64,000 nt of DNA from Epiperipatus broadwayi (GCA_028023455.1 JAQFVV010012405.1:7727291-7791290); one strand, 5' to 3'; shown: positions 31,565-44,137, numbered from the stretch's first letter. Program-made: numbers and translations. Notes: generated by a model from the sequence alone, not told the origin.

Positions 31565-32515
31565 TAATTAAAACCAGTCAACACTTAGACAATCCCAATA
31601 TCAATAACAATCAAGAATTTCATACTGTTGCCAAGACAGTTTGTAATATTATAATTTGACTACTTATTAGTTTACATTCAGACTATATATTTACCTGTTT
31701 AAAGAGGTTTATTTAAACTTCTTTGTATTAATAATTTCATTCTCTGTGGTCAAGTTGCAAGCTTTAGTGTCTATATAAGTATATTACATTATTAATAAAG
31801 GTAGGATTTCACCTTTATTGTTAAATGGATATTACCTTCATGTTTGAAATTTTTGATTGTTATTCATATTGGAATTTTCTAAGAGTTGATTGGTTTTTAA
31901 TGATTATTTGCAAACCCATTTAGGCTTGAACATAATTACACTTATTATTTAAGTAATACTTTGGATGCAATTTGAAATTTATAATTGCAGTTTGTAATGT
32001 AACAATTAACTGCTTATTAGTCTACATTCAGAATAGGTTATATTTACCTTAAAGAGGGTTCGAACTCAGACTTTCACATGACCCACCACTCTCAGTGCCA
32101 TCTCATATTACTGACCCACCATGTTGTGTGTGATCTGGTGGGTCAGCAATATGAGATGGCACTGAGAGTGGTGGGTCGTGTGAAAGTCTGAGTTCGAAAC
32201 CCACATATATTACATATATGAATGCAGGTTTAAGCCTGTACAATATATTAACTTAAAGAGATTTGTTTAAACTTCTTTGTATCAATAATTTCAATCTCTG
32301 TGGTTAAGTTGCAATCTTTAGTATCTATGTTAAGTATATTAGACTATTAATAAAGGTGGGATTCTACTTATTGTTAAAAGAAGGTTGCCTTGACAACAGT
32401 TTAAAATTCTTGATTGTTATTGATATTGGGATTGTCTAAGTGTTGACTGATCTTTAATGATTACTTGCAAACCCACTTAGCCTTGAACATTATTACGCTT
32501 ATTATTAATTCAATG
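31565..32515. repeat. Repeat family G: direct and inverted copies
   Basis: A unit of about 290 bp (aaacttctttgtattaataa, ctctgtggtcaagttgcaag, attaataaaggtaggatttc, gattgttattcatattgg, gcaaacccatttaggcttga) at 31655-31945 is repeated directly at 32245-32515. An inverted part lies at 31565-31640 (cagtcaacacttagacaatc, caataacaatcaagaattt). A third, diverged copy is at 37935-38130. The pair at 32057-32202 is nested between the direct copies. Confidence 0.65.
32057..32202. repeat. Hairpin of two HHR-A tRNA-like segments
   Basis: The arms of about 64 bp read gggttcgaactcagactttc, acatgacccaccactctcag, tgccatctcatatt and their near-exact inverse, around a loop of about 17 nt. This is the box-B end of HHR-A without the ribozyme, duplicated head to head. 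Only a few mismatches are visible. Confidence 0.75.
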
Positions 32516-32639
32516 CATTTCTTTGTGCCATTAACTTTCATCACAGGAGGTCTAATACAAATATTTTAACATCTTATTTCTGTTGATGATGTTATATTTC
32601 CCATAGTATTACAAATATTAATATCCTCTGTGTAGAATC

Positions 32640-33013
32640 ACATGGCAATTTCAACTTTAAGTGGGTTTTACAGTCTTGGAAAGATATCCCTGAAGAAATT
32701 TATCAATAAAATCTTTCTTTAAAATGTTGCATTGCTAATGATTTAAATGGCACTGAAGATGATGTACGCTGGTGGAATAGTCAAGATGAAAATTCAAGTT
32801 CTGAAGTGAAGATATAGAAAGTGAAAGTATGTCTGAAGAAGATTCATAATAAATTAGGTAAACTTATTGTATTTATATTCCTATTTAAGAAAATAAAAAT
32901 GTTTTTTTAATTTTTCCATAAAATCATCTAAAAAATTTTCTTCTAATTTTCCAAGTTTAAAATCCTATTGCATTTTAAATTCAGGGATGTCTTATATTCA
33001 AAGCAATATGGTA
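32640..33013 (+). mobile_element. 3' end of a pogo/Tigger-like DNA transposon
   Basis: The frame reads KWVLQSWKDIPEEIYQ, a stop, LKCCIANDLNGTEDD, then NSQDENSSSE. The W-x-x-I-P-x-E-I and C-x-I-x-N-x-L-x-G-T-E-D-D signatures are characteristic of the C-terminus of pogo/Tigger/CENP-B-like DDE transposases. About 150 bp downstream the sequence attcagggatgtcttatatt, caaagcaatatggta resembles the terminal repeat of such elements. No DDE core was found upstream, so this is a truncated remnant. Confidence 0.65.
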
Positions 33014-33019
33014 ATAAAT

Positions 33020-33775
33020 CAAATATACAAATACAAAATGAACATATTATCCAACATTAAAAATTTAATAATCATGGTTTTCCTACTAAGGCAATCCTTT
33101 CAAGAATAAACAATAACATAAAAAACATATATATTACAATAATTGCCCACAATTCAAACTAACATTCCAATTATCTTTGATATTAAAAGAAATTTTAAAC
33201 AAATTAATAGTTTCAGCTTAATACTATTTAGTTTAAGAAGTATCTTTAATTTTTCTCTCATTTTCATTCTTTTCAAAGAAAACACTTTATTCTACTCAAA
33301 TATAATCTTATGGGTGTATTTATTTCATGGATACATAAAACAGAATTAAGATACTTTTTATTTACTCTACTTTTATGATCTTATTTTTTTTTACATTTAA
33401 AGTTCTATTCTGATCTATACATAATTTCTTACAAAAATGAAGAATGATGTAAACAATGCCAGGAATGATATTCTGATCATTTTTGTAATAAATTATTTAA
33501 AGTAATACCTTTCCTTCATGCTATTTTCTTATTGCCAAGTATATTATACTTACTACTTAAAATATTATAAGAAAACAAATATATTTAAGCATTAGCTTAC
33601 ATATATCTTGGATAGATTACACATACCTGAGTATTTAATAAATTAGGCATAATAGTCTCATATACAATTGACTTAATAGAATTTAGTCCTTGGCACATAC
33701 GATTTAAAAGTTATGCTAAATATAAATAAAATTTCAACGCTTTTTTCACTCTTGAAAATTTCTAATTTTAATATT
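33020..33775. other. AT-rich DNA, nothing recognised
   Basis: The frame at 33143-33349 is low-complexity and not supported as a gene. Confidence 0.35.
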
Positions 33776-33781
33776 ATAGGT

Positions 33782-34520
33782 CACAATGCTTTAGAGCTGC
33801 AGGAAATGTTGCAGGAGTTAGCAGATGAAAGTAGAAAAGTAGGACTAAAGATAAATGTTAAAAAGACTAAAGTAATATTTAATCGATTTGCTCAAAATAT
33901 GAAAATAAAGATTGATTATGAAGAATTAGAAGAAGTTAACAGTTACAAATACCTTGGTCAGATTATTAATACAGATGGAAACATAATGGAGGAAATTAAT
34001 CATAGAATTAAACTTGGTTGAGTGCTTTTGGTAGAAATAACTTGATACTAAAAGGAAATATGTCTATGTGTTTGAAAAGGATGGTTTTTAACAAATGTGT
34101 TTTACCAGTTCTTACTTATGGATCTGAGACTTGGACACTTAATATAAGAGCAATATAGAGACTTCAGACCACTCAAAGGAGTATGGAGAGATGTATGTTG
34201 AGAGTAACAAGAAGAGATCGAAAACGCAATGTATGGGTAAAACAACAAACAGGTGTTACTGACCTTATTGAAAAAATTAAAAGATTGAAATGGAGTTGGG
34301 CTGGACATATTGCTAGAAGAGATGATAATAGATGGACAATTGAAATTTTAAACTGGATTCCAAGAGATTGTAAAAGACCCAGAAAGAGACCACATGTGAG
34401 ATGGATGGATGAAATAAGAAAATGTGCAGGGGTGTTGTGGAGAGAAGCTAAAGATCGGAGTAGATGGATTAAACTTGGAGAGACCTTCATCCTGCAGTGG
34501 ATTGATAATGGTTGATGATG
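33782..34520 (+). mobile_element. 5'-truncated RTE LINE, last 740 bp
   Basis: Starts inside the RT at NALELQEMLQELADESRKVG and runs through VKKTKVIFNRFAQN and YKYLGQIINTDGN, with a frameshift near 34021, then RSMERCMLRVTRRDRKRN, AGHIARRDDNRWTIEILN, RPHVRWMDEIRK and ILQWIDNG, ending in the gttgatgatgatga tail. It is very close to 23690-24420, so the family was active relatively recently. The final 110 codons are still open. Confidence 0.88.
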
Positions 34521-34524
34521 ATGA

Positions 34525-34970
34525 ATCTCAACGTATTGAATGGGAATATTTCCAGAAATTCCTGGAGTTTTTAGTTACAAAAAAAAAATCTGTATAGTAT
34601 TAAAGTATTAAATAGATTTTTCTTTTGCATTGATATAGTTGATTTAATTACTTATTTTTTGTTTACTTTTATGTTTTCAGTACAATTAACTGATTTTGTC
34701 ATATTTAAGCATGTGTTTACATATATCTTGAATTTATTGCAAATATCTCAGCAGTTGTGGTCAATAAATTATTAGATTTGCAGCTTTATAATTCATTTCT
34801 CACTAAATATTAAATTATATTAATTATTAACATTATAAAATTTAGACATTTTTTCTCTATATATATATATATATATTTTAATTCAACCACTTTTATTAGA
34901 AAAGCTAGAGGCCTTGAGTATTTGGTATTCATGTCAAAATGATTGCCAAAACTTATATTTAAAAAAAATA
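34525..34970. other. AT-rich DNA, nothing recognised
   Basis: Contains short (TA)n near 34857-34875 only. Confidence 0.35.
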
Positions 34971-34974
34971 GATA

Positions 34975-35345
34975 TGAAACAGGTAAAAACTCTTCATACA
35001 GTGGTACTACTCAGTGCAACCCAGAGTAATAAATGGATGCAAGAAGGTTTGCACATAAAATCCCTATCTAGTGAATAGGCTTGGTCAAGTTGTTAAAACA
35101 GACAAAAACTCTCCATACAGTAGTGGTACTCAATGCAAGCCAAAGTAATCAATGAATGCAAGAAGGTTTGCACATAAACCCCCTATCTAGAGATTTTATG
35201 TGCAAACCTTCTTGCATCCATTGATCACTCTGGCTTTCACTGAGTGGGATAGGGATTTTATGTACAAACCTTCTTGCAACCATTGGTTACTCTAACTTGC
35301 ACTGAGTGGCACTACTGTATGGAGAGTTTTTGCTTATTTTAATAG
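34975..35345. repeat. Foldback repeat family C, copy 2
   Basis: Two left-type modules (aaaactcttcatacagtgg, ggatgcaagaaggtttgcac, ataaaatccctatctagtg; then again from 35105) are followed by the inverted modules (agattttatgtgcaaacctt, cttgcatccattgatcactc, actgagtgg, tactgtatggagagtttttg). It is a nested inverted repeat of the same family as 195-545. Confidence 0.65.
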
Positions 35346-35449
35346 CTGGAGCAAACATAAGAAATGGTGATCATGTGAAGTTTAGTAATTTAAGAATAGA
35401 TATGATTTGTTTGTTTTTAGAGTATGAATAAATTAACAACCAATCAATC

Positions 35450-35507
<58 letters not shown>
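35450..35507. repeat. (TA)n microsatellite
   Basis: An uninterrupted tatata run of about 55 bp. Confidence 0.95.
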
Positions 35508-35509
<2 letters not shown>

Positions 35510-35863
35510 TATTTAAATTATTAATATACTCTTAACCATATATCTCATTTGCAGATTTGTATAAATAGATACAGTTATACTGAGAAAAATTTTATATGCA
35601 ATAATTATATTCTACACTGGAAATAATTATAATCAAGATTTGTGAATTTATAGCCTGATTTTTATTATATGTCAATTTATAAATTTAATCACAACATACA
35701 TATGTGATTGGTTGTGAATTTCTTCATCTCAAAAAACAAATGTGCGTTTGTCCAATCAAATATAAGTTTGATCTATTATTCTGATAGAAAATCAGGTATT
35801 CCAAAGTCCTCAGTTTCCTTGAAGGTAGTTGCACCTATGATACATGTAAAGTAAGAGAGGAAT

Positions 35864-36124
35864 CTTTGTATTTTTATATTGGACTATTTCCATCATCTAA
35901 TATGTGTATTGAATGTCTTTATAAAAATTTAACTTTATACCTCTCTAAACGTTGTGCATATACTAACCTGTTTGATCTGCTATTACTAATAGTTGAATGT
36001 ATTTGGAATATTTAAATAAAGTTAAATTTTTCTAAAGACATTCAATATACATATTAGATGATGGAAATAGTCCAATATAAAAATACATCAAGAACACCAT
36101 CATCACAAACCTTCAGGAAAACAC
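35864..36124. repeat. Foldback SINE family F with 12-bp target duplication
   Basis: Left arm from about 35870 (tatttttatattggactatt, tccatcatctaatatgtgta, ttgaatgtctttataaaaat) and right arm (ttctaaagacattcaatata, tagatgatggaaatagtcca, atataaaaatac). The right side extends further with aagaacaccatcatcacaaa, ccttcagg. Perfect duplications TAAGAGAGGAAT at 35852-35863 and 36125-36136 show one insertion event of the whole inverted structure. Confidence 0.8.
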
Positions 36125-36139
36125 TAAGAGAGGAATAGT

Positions 36140-36825
36140 CTTAATTTTTAGAATAGAAGATGATTTATGATCCAATAAGTTCACATCTAATAAGGTGCAT
36201 GCTAAAAACCTGAAAATCTGATTAGTTACATTTATTTTTAACATAGGATTCATAAGATGGCAGGCATGCTTAAATGTTAAGGCGTACAAGGATGAATCCA
36301 TAAAATATATCTTTTATATCTGTTATCTGTCCAAAACATCTCATTTTAATATAAATATGCATATGTATCAGCAAATTAAAAAAAATTTTTTTTTATAATG
36401 TTCAAATTAATTAAGATGACATATATGATTCTAAGATTTTTTTAATAATTAATTATCTATAAAATTAGAACTTGATTAAGTGTTGAAAATTTACTTGAAG
36501 CAGAGGTTTCTATTAATTATTTATTTTAATATTATTCAGACATCGTTAATTGGAATTTATAGACAATTATTATGCATTCTACATATTATAACACAAGTGG
36601 ATAGTTATTATAAAAGAATGGTTAACCAATGATATATTTATTTTTCCCTTAAGGGGATTCACAAGTTGATTAATATGCAGCACAGCAGTACCTAGATTCA
36701 TAATTTTGCATTCCATCATCACTTTTAAAAAAAATATTGATTTAAAGCTCTAATTTATTTTATGAACTTTTTGTAAATATTCTATTTATTTTTATTAAAT
36801 TTATGTATGTGTATATATATATAAT
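36140..36825. other. AT-rich DNA, nothing recognised
   Basis: No supported feature. The small minus-strand frame at 36113-36301 overlaps the preceding repeat and is not a gene. Confidence 0.35.
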
Positions 36826-37560
36826 ACATCGAGATTAATACTTCAACACTGCTCTATTAAATAAATGAAATACACTTAATCCAAAACACAAAAGAAAACG
36901 TTTTAAAGAAAAGATCGGTCTGTCTTTACTCTTTACCCTAATTTATATATGTATAAACTAATCTTATACACTTTGAAGAGAAGACATGAAGATTTTAAAT
37001 CAATCACATTACCTTATGAAAGCTATATTTCAATTTGCTTTATATTATTTTAATTGACATTGGTGACATTTTTCAATGTATAGCTTGTCAATACCAAATC
37101 AAATAAGAAACTAGGTAAATATAAACTTCCCAACAGTTAATATTATATAATACACCAAGATTAATACTCTAACACTGGTCTATTAAATAAATAAAATACT
37201 CTCAAACCAAAGAACAAGGGGAAAAATTTTAAAGAAAAGATCGGTCCTATCTTTTCTCTTTAATGCAATTTATATATAGAGGCTAATCTTAACCACTTTG
37301 AAAATTTTTATGAAAGTCAATTAAAATAATATAAAGCATTTGAAATATAGTTTTAATAAAATAATATGAGTGATTTAGTATCTTTATGCTTTCTCTTCAA
37401 AGTGCTTAAGATTAATTAGCCTTTATATATAAATTGGGGTGAAGAAAAAAGGTGAGATCAATCTTTTCTTTTAAAAAAATTATCTTATGCTTCATATACT
37501 TAACAGACCAGTATTCAGAGTATTAATCTTGATGTATTATATAATATTAACTATTGAGAA
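36826..37560. repeat. Nested direct/inverted repeat cluster
   Basis: A unit with gattaatacttcaacactg, ctattaaataaatgaaatac, aaagaaaagatcggtct and ctaatttatatatg at 36830-36990 is repeated directly at 37150-37310 and returns inverted at 37395-37560 (taagattaattagcctttat, agatcaatcttttctttt, gaccagtattcagagtatta, atcttgatgtattatataat). The outer copies would pair into a long hairpin. Confidence 0.65.
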
Positions 37561-37934
37561 ATTTATATATATATTTAATGAATATATAGCCCAACTGTTT
37601 TGTCATATATAGTGACTTTGAAAAATTAAAGATTATTATATAGTATTACAATTAGATCCAGATTGCAGACTGGCTTGTGTCTTTATCATGAGGCTTGGGA
37701 TTCACATCTGGAAATAATGCTTATATATAACTTCATCATACTATTCAAGCCAAAATCCTGAAATTCTAAGTACCCTAAGATTTTAAATTATCAAACTGCT
37801 TCAGTAGAGTCATAGTGTAGATAAGTTTGGGATGTTATAATGTAATTTACATTTAAACCATCTAACTTTGTGCAATTGCAGATTAATTATTTAAATAATA
37901 ATGAATAGCAGTGGAATTTTAAAATTTTAAAAAT

Positions 37935-38130
37935 GATTATTTATTAATCTACTTTCAAAACAAGTTATATTTACTTGTGCAATGGAGTTTATTTAAACTT
38001 TTACAAATATAAAAAATTTAACCTGTGGCAGATTTTTTGTCTACATTAAGATCTTAGACCAGACTTAAAGGTGAAATCCTTCTATTTTTTAGTGATTTTA
38101 TTGATAAAAGATTGTAGATTCATAGTTTAG
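37935..38130 (+). repeat. Repeat family G, diverged copy
   Basis: Modules ttattaatctactttcaaaa, caatggagtttatttaaact, aacctgtggcagattt and aaggtgaaatccttct match the units at 31.7 and 32.3 kb. A scrap reading YFGHVVKVDQLKNILML at about 38277-38330 looks like a LINE C-terminal relic. Confidence 0.45.
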
Positions 38131-38999
38131 ATAAGCTTGGGCTGTTCTTATATGATTATAAATTGGTTAAAAAGCATATGTTTCAACTTAAGAAGACTGG
38201 GATTTATTTTTAAATTATTAGCATTTTAAATTTTTATTAGTTTTTACTTATGTAGCCAAATGAATAAGAAGATCACCATATTTTGGACATGTTGTGAAGG
38301 TTGACCAATTAAAAAATATATTGATGCTTGATAAAATTGAAAGCAATGCTACATAAAAAACTACAGGCACATACCTACAATATCTTCATAATTCCATAAA
38401 AAAGAACTTTTGTACATAGTTTTATGATGAATAGTTTTGACAGAAGTGCATATCAAAATGTTTCAATTTAAAATAATTTTGTTAGTTGGAATAAATAAAC
38501 TTCCATATAAAAATAAGGTAATACTTAATATCTTTTTCTGGTATCAGTAAAAAACATTATCATCAGCAAGAGCAGGAGCTATTCATAAAAGAGTAAGACC
38601 ACTCTAACTCCAAAAAACTGTTGGAGATAGAAAAAAAATATTAATAACAATAATAATATGCTAAGGATGAGTTTTGCAATAACTATAAAACCAATCTTTG
38701 AAACACAAATATGTTTACTTACATTATATGTTGCTTTATTGTTCTCTTATTTGACATTTTATGATGCTGTCTTAACTTATTCTGAGCAAACGTTTTTTTT
38801 CTGAAAGACTTCAAACTCTGGTGTAATACTAATTCTACACTTTCTTTTCAATAAAAACAATCTAAATTGCCTTTTCTTATAAGTCTTTGAGTTATTTTTT
38901 ATAATATAAATAGGATTTGCATCCAACAAAAACCAAAGAGAGTTTACCATAAAATACATTTAAATAAATCTATTGTCATTAATGAGCTTTAAAAAAAAG

Positions 39000-39300
39000 T
39001 TCAAATGGAAGATGATTTACATGTATCATTATATTTGTTGATACAAACTGGTCTCTTAAGGATCCCAAGGGTGTCACATCTGGATAGGATTCTGTTGTTT
39101 GAAAAATCTACATTAGGACCAATATTCATAGCATGAAATGAGAATCCTGCTGCTGATAAATGCAATTTTAATGCATTAACATGTTCATCTCTTCTAGCAC
39201 TGATGTGATGATTATTCATACCCATGTAAGAGACTTCACAAACTCTAGGTGGGATTTTTAAACTCCCTAATCCTTAAGAGGGATTGAATACTTTAGCATG
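39000..39300 (-). mobile_element. Penelope-like GIY-YIG endonuclease remnant
   Basis: The minus strand reads VCEVSYMGMNNHHISARRDE, HVNALKLHLSAAGFSFHAM, then VDFSNNRILSRCDT and CINKYNDTCKSS. The Y-x-G-x-T-x-R-x-x-x-x-R-x-x-E-H pattern followed by IDFSNT-x-IL matches the C-terminal endonuclease of Penelope-like elements. It differs in sequence from the copies at 12.2 and 63.5 kb, so it is a separate lineage. No RT part was found next to it. Confidence 0.6.
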
Positions 39301-39309
39301 GAAATTTTT

Positions 39310-39786
39310 TTACCATTTTTTATCAGAAATATATATATATATATTATTCTTATATTATAACAGTTCACAATATATTCAATATTGCCTGTAACTTATTTTA
39401 TATAAGAATACAGATTCTAATAGTTGTAGTTTTTTTCTTCTCTTGTTTTTATACTATAGTTATTTTATTTATATCCTATTATTGTAATCAAGAACTAACA
39501 AGATACTGCTCATACTGTTTTTTCCTCTAGGTATAATTTATGTGAAAGCATAACTGATTTTATGAAGAAAAAAACACATATGACTCTATTTTTCAGGAGT
39601 TCATAAGAAGTTGGAGTGCCAGAACCACAAGCACCAGAATTGATTCTGGAATCTTCCAATCCCACTTCAGAACTGACCAAATCACATAGAGCTTTTATGA
39701 AGAGATTGTTTGTTACAGAAAAAAATGTTAATTGGGCAATGATAAGGTTAAAATTTTATGTTTGTACTTTTTTAAAAAATATACGG
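39310..39786. other. AT-rich DNA, nothing recognised
   Basis: The frame at 39616-39909 begins with a proline-rich stretch but runs into the SINE and shows no conserved domain. I do not support it as a gene. The stretch 38140-38990 is also without a recognised feature. Confidence 0.35.
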
Positions 39787-39802
39787 ATAATAATAGATTT
39801 TT

Positions 39803-39917
39803 GTCAAGTGTTGCTAGCCGAGAGGTCAGCGCAGTCGCCTTGCAAGCAAGTAGTTGGTTGCAGACGGTTGTGGGTTCACCTCCTGGTTGATGCTATGACA
39901 TATAAATAATAATAATA
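39803..39917 (+). repeat. tRNA-Gly-derived SINE, copy 2
   Basis: The body reads agtgttgctagccgagaggt, then ccttgcaagcaagtagttgg, then an extra ttgcagacggttgt segment, then gggttcacctcctgg and the gatgctatgacata tail, followed by (AAT)n. The target duplication ATAATAATAGATTTTT lies at 39787-39802 and 39918-39933. It shares its anticodon-arm insertion with the copy at 51.9 kb, which defines a subfamily. Confidence 0.85.
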
Positions 39918-39934
39918 ATAATAATAGATTTTTT

Positions 39935-40865
39935 AAAATTATATCCCTATGTGACCTTTAACTAAGAAAAATCAGAAAAACAATTAAGATTCTTAAAAAA
40001 TAGACTATACCAACAAACAGGATATACACAATTAACTTCCATTTGGAAAATGTAGTTAAACCCATTAATTCAGGTAACTGTTGATATTTTATATTGATTT
40101 TCTCACCTAATATCACTCTTTCCCCCACTTTCATATTTTAAAAATGTCTGTTCTAGTTTATATTAGTTAAATCTTTAATCTTATTATATATGTGGTATAT
40201 ATGTGGTTGCTTGCACCGCCTCAAAAATATTTTTTTCTATAAAATTCTTTACCTAGTTCACAGCATGCACAATCCAGTAAAATGCCATTATGGTAATACA
40301 AATAATTATACATGATTAAAGCTGAATAACACATCATACATATATAGTATTATAATGTCAAATTTCATGTACACACTTCTTTAACACTGTTTACTTTAGA
40401 TAAGTACATTAATGATTGTTATTAATCATATATTAGCAGGAGATTATCATATCATTTCCTATCTCAAATATGAACTTTAAACTCCGTTAAACATTAATAT
40501 ATTTGCTTTTTATTATTATTAAACATAACATATATATCATTAATTCAACTTTTTTTTTCTTCCACATATATTATCTTTACACACTATTCTTGAAAATATG
40601 AATAAAGATATCTGAAAAAGGTATCTTTCCCACAGGATGCATTTCATGCTGAACTAACATGTGACTATATTTGATTAAAAAACTATAGATATATTAATCT
40701 TTAACAGATTTTAAATTTTAAACCTGGTTAAAAGTTTGATAATCTCTAGCTTAATATATGATTAAAAATAATCATTAGTGCATTTATCTAAAGTGGATGG
40801 TATGAAAGATATAAAGACAGGAAGTTTGACATTTGTAATTCAAATTGCAATAATTTAATATAAAG
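39935..40865. other. AT-rich DNA with a decayed HHR-B scrap
   Basis: Near 40632-40665 a piece with caggatgcatttcatgctga, actaacatg resembles the complement of an HHR-B ribozyme but has lost the CUGAUGA box. Nothing else was recognised. Confidence 0.3.
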
Positions 40866-40874
40866 ATTAAACAA

Positions 40875-40995
40875 ATGATGATTGTATAACAGATTGTAAG
40901 TTGGCCTACTGAAGAGCACTGCTTCAGAATAAAATGCATCTTGGAGGTCACTTACTTTTTTTCAGAATGTTTCATGCATGTGTAATGGAAAATTT
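40875..40995 (+). repeat. HHR-B element, decayed
   Basis: Reads cagattgtaagttggccta, CTGAAGA, then ataaaatgcatcttggaggt, then ttcatgcatgtgtaatgg. The positions of the hammerhead core can be followed, but stem II is lost. Confidence 0.45.
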
Positions 40996-40999
40996 TTTT

Positions 41000-42420
41000 A
41001 AATATAAGTATATTAGAATGGTCTCATAATGCCTACAATATTGGATAGCTTACTCTTAGCCAATCCAACTAACTTCCTAACACTGTCAGTAAATGAATAT
41101 CTAGCTATCCTTAGCTAGAGATTAAATAAGCTACCACTCAATTTTTAGCAAGCAGAAATTGATAAGCCTGATAAATATTTACTGGGTTTTTTTTTATTGT
41201 TTCTCTCTGAGAGATTATTGCAAGTTCTTTGCTATGATGTGAATTATTTATTTAAAAAGTTGTTTATCTTTACTTATATTATAGATATAAGATTAAGGAT
41301 GTGTTGTAAAAAAAAAAGTCAGTGTTATTTCTACTTAACTAACAAATCTCGATCACATGTTATCTATTATTTCCCATTATATGAGTCTAAGATTCAATAA
41401 ACATTTTATGATCTTCTATTAATTCACTTTTTTTTATGTATTGTTTTTGGGTGTAATAAAAGAAACATAAAAAGAGTGAATTGTACTCCTTTTTGCACTT
41501 TTTATTTTTAAAAAGCCTTTTATTATCGTTATTATTCCTCGCAATTTTAACTATCTAGTTGTCTTTTTATAAATCCAATATATATTTTAATTAAGGAAAA
41601 AAAATGTTTAAACTCCAAAAAAAGATGGCTAGACAGTGGAAACTATAAGAACAAGAACAATAATAAAATGTTTTTCTAATAAAAAAAAATGTATATGCGA
41701 CAAAAGGGGGGGGGGGGGATTATTCAATAATCATTATATTGCAAATTAATGTTAAAATCATTCACTCTTTGCATTTAATATAAAAATATTTTGCCAAAAA
41801 AAATATTTTATTTTGGTTTAAAAATAATTTTATTGACTAATGTTAAAGTATAATAGATATAAGTTAGAAAAAGATAGAATAAAAAATTTGTCTGATATTA
41901 ATACAATATTTATATAAAACAAGTAAAAAAATATTCTATGATTGTATATAAAAAAAAAATCCTTTTAAATGAATAATTTATATATATTTTTTTTAAAAAT
42001 CAGTTTAAAAATATCCTAATCATTAAAAACAAATATGAATTATTATTTCGTATTATACAATTTTTGAGAATTATCTGGCAGAATCTATAAAAAAAGATAT
42101 TAGAGGGGGAAAAACGCTAAGATCAGCTTTTGATTGGCAATATGCCAAAACAGTATGAAAGATTTTCCTTTCAGGTAAAAAAAAAAGATTTGCTCATACT
42201 GTGATAATAAGTAAAAATATATTCTTCCGCGTTGATGAAACAACATTTGAATCAATCATAATTTGTCAAAAATACCAAAATAGCTTTTTAAAAAAATTAT
42301 AGAAAAAAATCTCATTTATTATACTAAAAGCATCTTTATGATAAAAACGATGGAATAGCTTATTACTCGGGAACTGATATAAAATTCAAACACTGGAAGT
42401 AATAATTAATGGAATGGCTC
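41000..42420. other. AT-rich DNA with a poly-G run
   Basis: An interruption-free run of about 13 G lies at about 41706-41719 (caaaagggggg...). Otherwise only A/T-rich sequence without a supported gene; the frame at 41197-41400 is low-complexity. Confidence 0.4.
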
Positions 42421-42424
42421 TATT

Positions 42425-42700
42425 TCTGGGAAGTTCGTAGGAATATTGAGCGCCGAAACTGAGAGCTGAACCGCAATCCATGGAACTTGAGCTCTGAAGT
42501 TTGCAACTCTATTATTGAACCAAACTACTCAGGGCAAAGCATTTGCATTATGAAATATAAAAGTTGTGGTTAACGGTTCGTGAGATATTGTTTGAGCACC
42601 AAAAAAAAATAGATTGTGCTTGGATTCAGGAGTCTTTAGCTCTTAAGTACACTTTTCTACCATTGAGCTAAACTATTCAGGGCTAAAGTCTCTGGTAGCA
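42425..42700 (-). repeat. Two tRNA-like units in tandem (SINE-like)
   Basis: On the minus strand two diverged copies of a tRNA-like unit start with gccctgaatagtttagctca (about 42683) and gccctgagtagtttggttca (about 42538). Each is followed by a box-A-like atggtagaa/ataatagag and an anticodon-like ttaagagctaaag/cttcagagctcaag. The second ends with gattgcggttcagctctcag, a box-B-like segment. The repeat distance is about 145-150 bp. Neither copy folds as a complete tRNA by eye, so I read it as a decayed tRNA-derived repeat. Confidence 0.45.
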
Positions 42701-42704
42701 AATC

Positions 42705-44120
42705 TGTGGCACATATAACAATTTTGATTTGCAATAAAATTTTGGCAGGTCTGCAAACTTTAGAATAACTTTTATAAGTAGGAAAAGTATATATATTTTA
42801 AAGTATAACAAACTCAATATAAAAATTATATTTCATTCCTAGAGAATAAACTATTTCTCTTTCAAAATATTTCCTCAAAGGGTTACAGATAGTGGGAGGT
42901 TTGTGCAATTTTCAATAGACTACTTTTCAGTAATAAAATATGCACGACTAGTTAGTTAAAATTAAATTAGACTATTTACTAAGAAAAAATATTGTTAACT
43001 GAATATAATAATAATTACATTAATGCAAACACAATTAAAATAAAAAAAACCCAACAAAACCATTACATGTGTCAGTTATTTACATATATAAAAAACTAGA
43101 AATGTTGAATGATGAATATATCTAAATCTTGGCAGCAATTAACTTCATCCTATTATAGAGCAATCTACTGTAGACAGAGAGATCAATAGATCAGAGTGGT
43201 ATGCTGCTATAATAATCCCATGCTCAGTTCTGAACATTAATTATGCAAGTCAGTTACTTGATCTTAAAACTTTTGCTAGAATAATATAAAAGAATGAAAC
43301 ATAACTGCTAGATTCATAAGCACATTAGTACTAGCTTTGAATTCTAATACTCACTGATAAAAGTAAAACTCAGAAACTGGTTTGTGGGTGGTGGTATTAT
43401 AACAGCATATCATCTGATGCTCATTTATTACTCAAGTTTATGATAGATGGGTCTAGAGTAGGGAAAAAGATAACTATTTTTTGGAACACATGAGTAAGCA
43501 AATGAAAAGATAAGAAATAGAAAGATTTGAAACACTTTATTTGACAGTAAAGGCCGTAATTACAGTATTATATAGAGAAACAATGAAAAAGACTGTTGTA
43601 TTGACTAGACTTGCCAATTTCCAGATGATATGGATTTGAGCAATTTTTCATCCTTGCTTTAATCTTTAGTTGAAATTACTGACTAATACTAGATGGTTAT
43701 ATGAAATGAGCATGCCATCTGAAAGAAAAACCCTAAGCCTGATTAGAATCTGAAAATTTTTCAAATTTAATTTGGATTCAAATACAAGCCACGACTTGTA
43801 ATAAACAGACATGCTGCAATTTACCAGAGGCCCTTATATCTGTCATGTAGTTGATATTAAATGTTGTAGCTCCAGAACATTATGCAAATTAATATAAGAT
43901 GATCATACCTTGAGTTAAAGTAAGACCTACTAATGCATGAATAAAACATATATACTTTTATATGACCACAAATGATGTGAAGAATTCTCAGATAAAAGAT
44001 AATTCTATCTAAATTAATGTTTTAATAAATTTAATAAACAATTTAGCTTTTTAAATTAATAGATTACGAAACAACTTCTAAATTAAAAATAAAACTGATT
44101 AAAACTGCAGATTTAACATT
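42705..44120. other. AT-rich DNA, nothing recognised
   Basis: No gene, RNA or repeat family could be supported. Confidence 0.35.
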
Positions 44121-44137
44121 TAAAGAAATACTTCTTG

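Noticed and set aside
40632-40665. Additional hammerhead at 40.6 kb
   Set aside because: Only the GAAA side and part of stem II are recognisable; the CUGAUGA box and stem I are gone.
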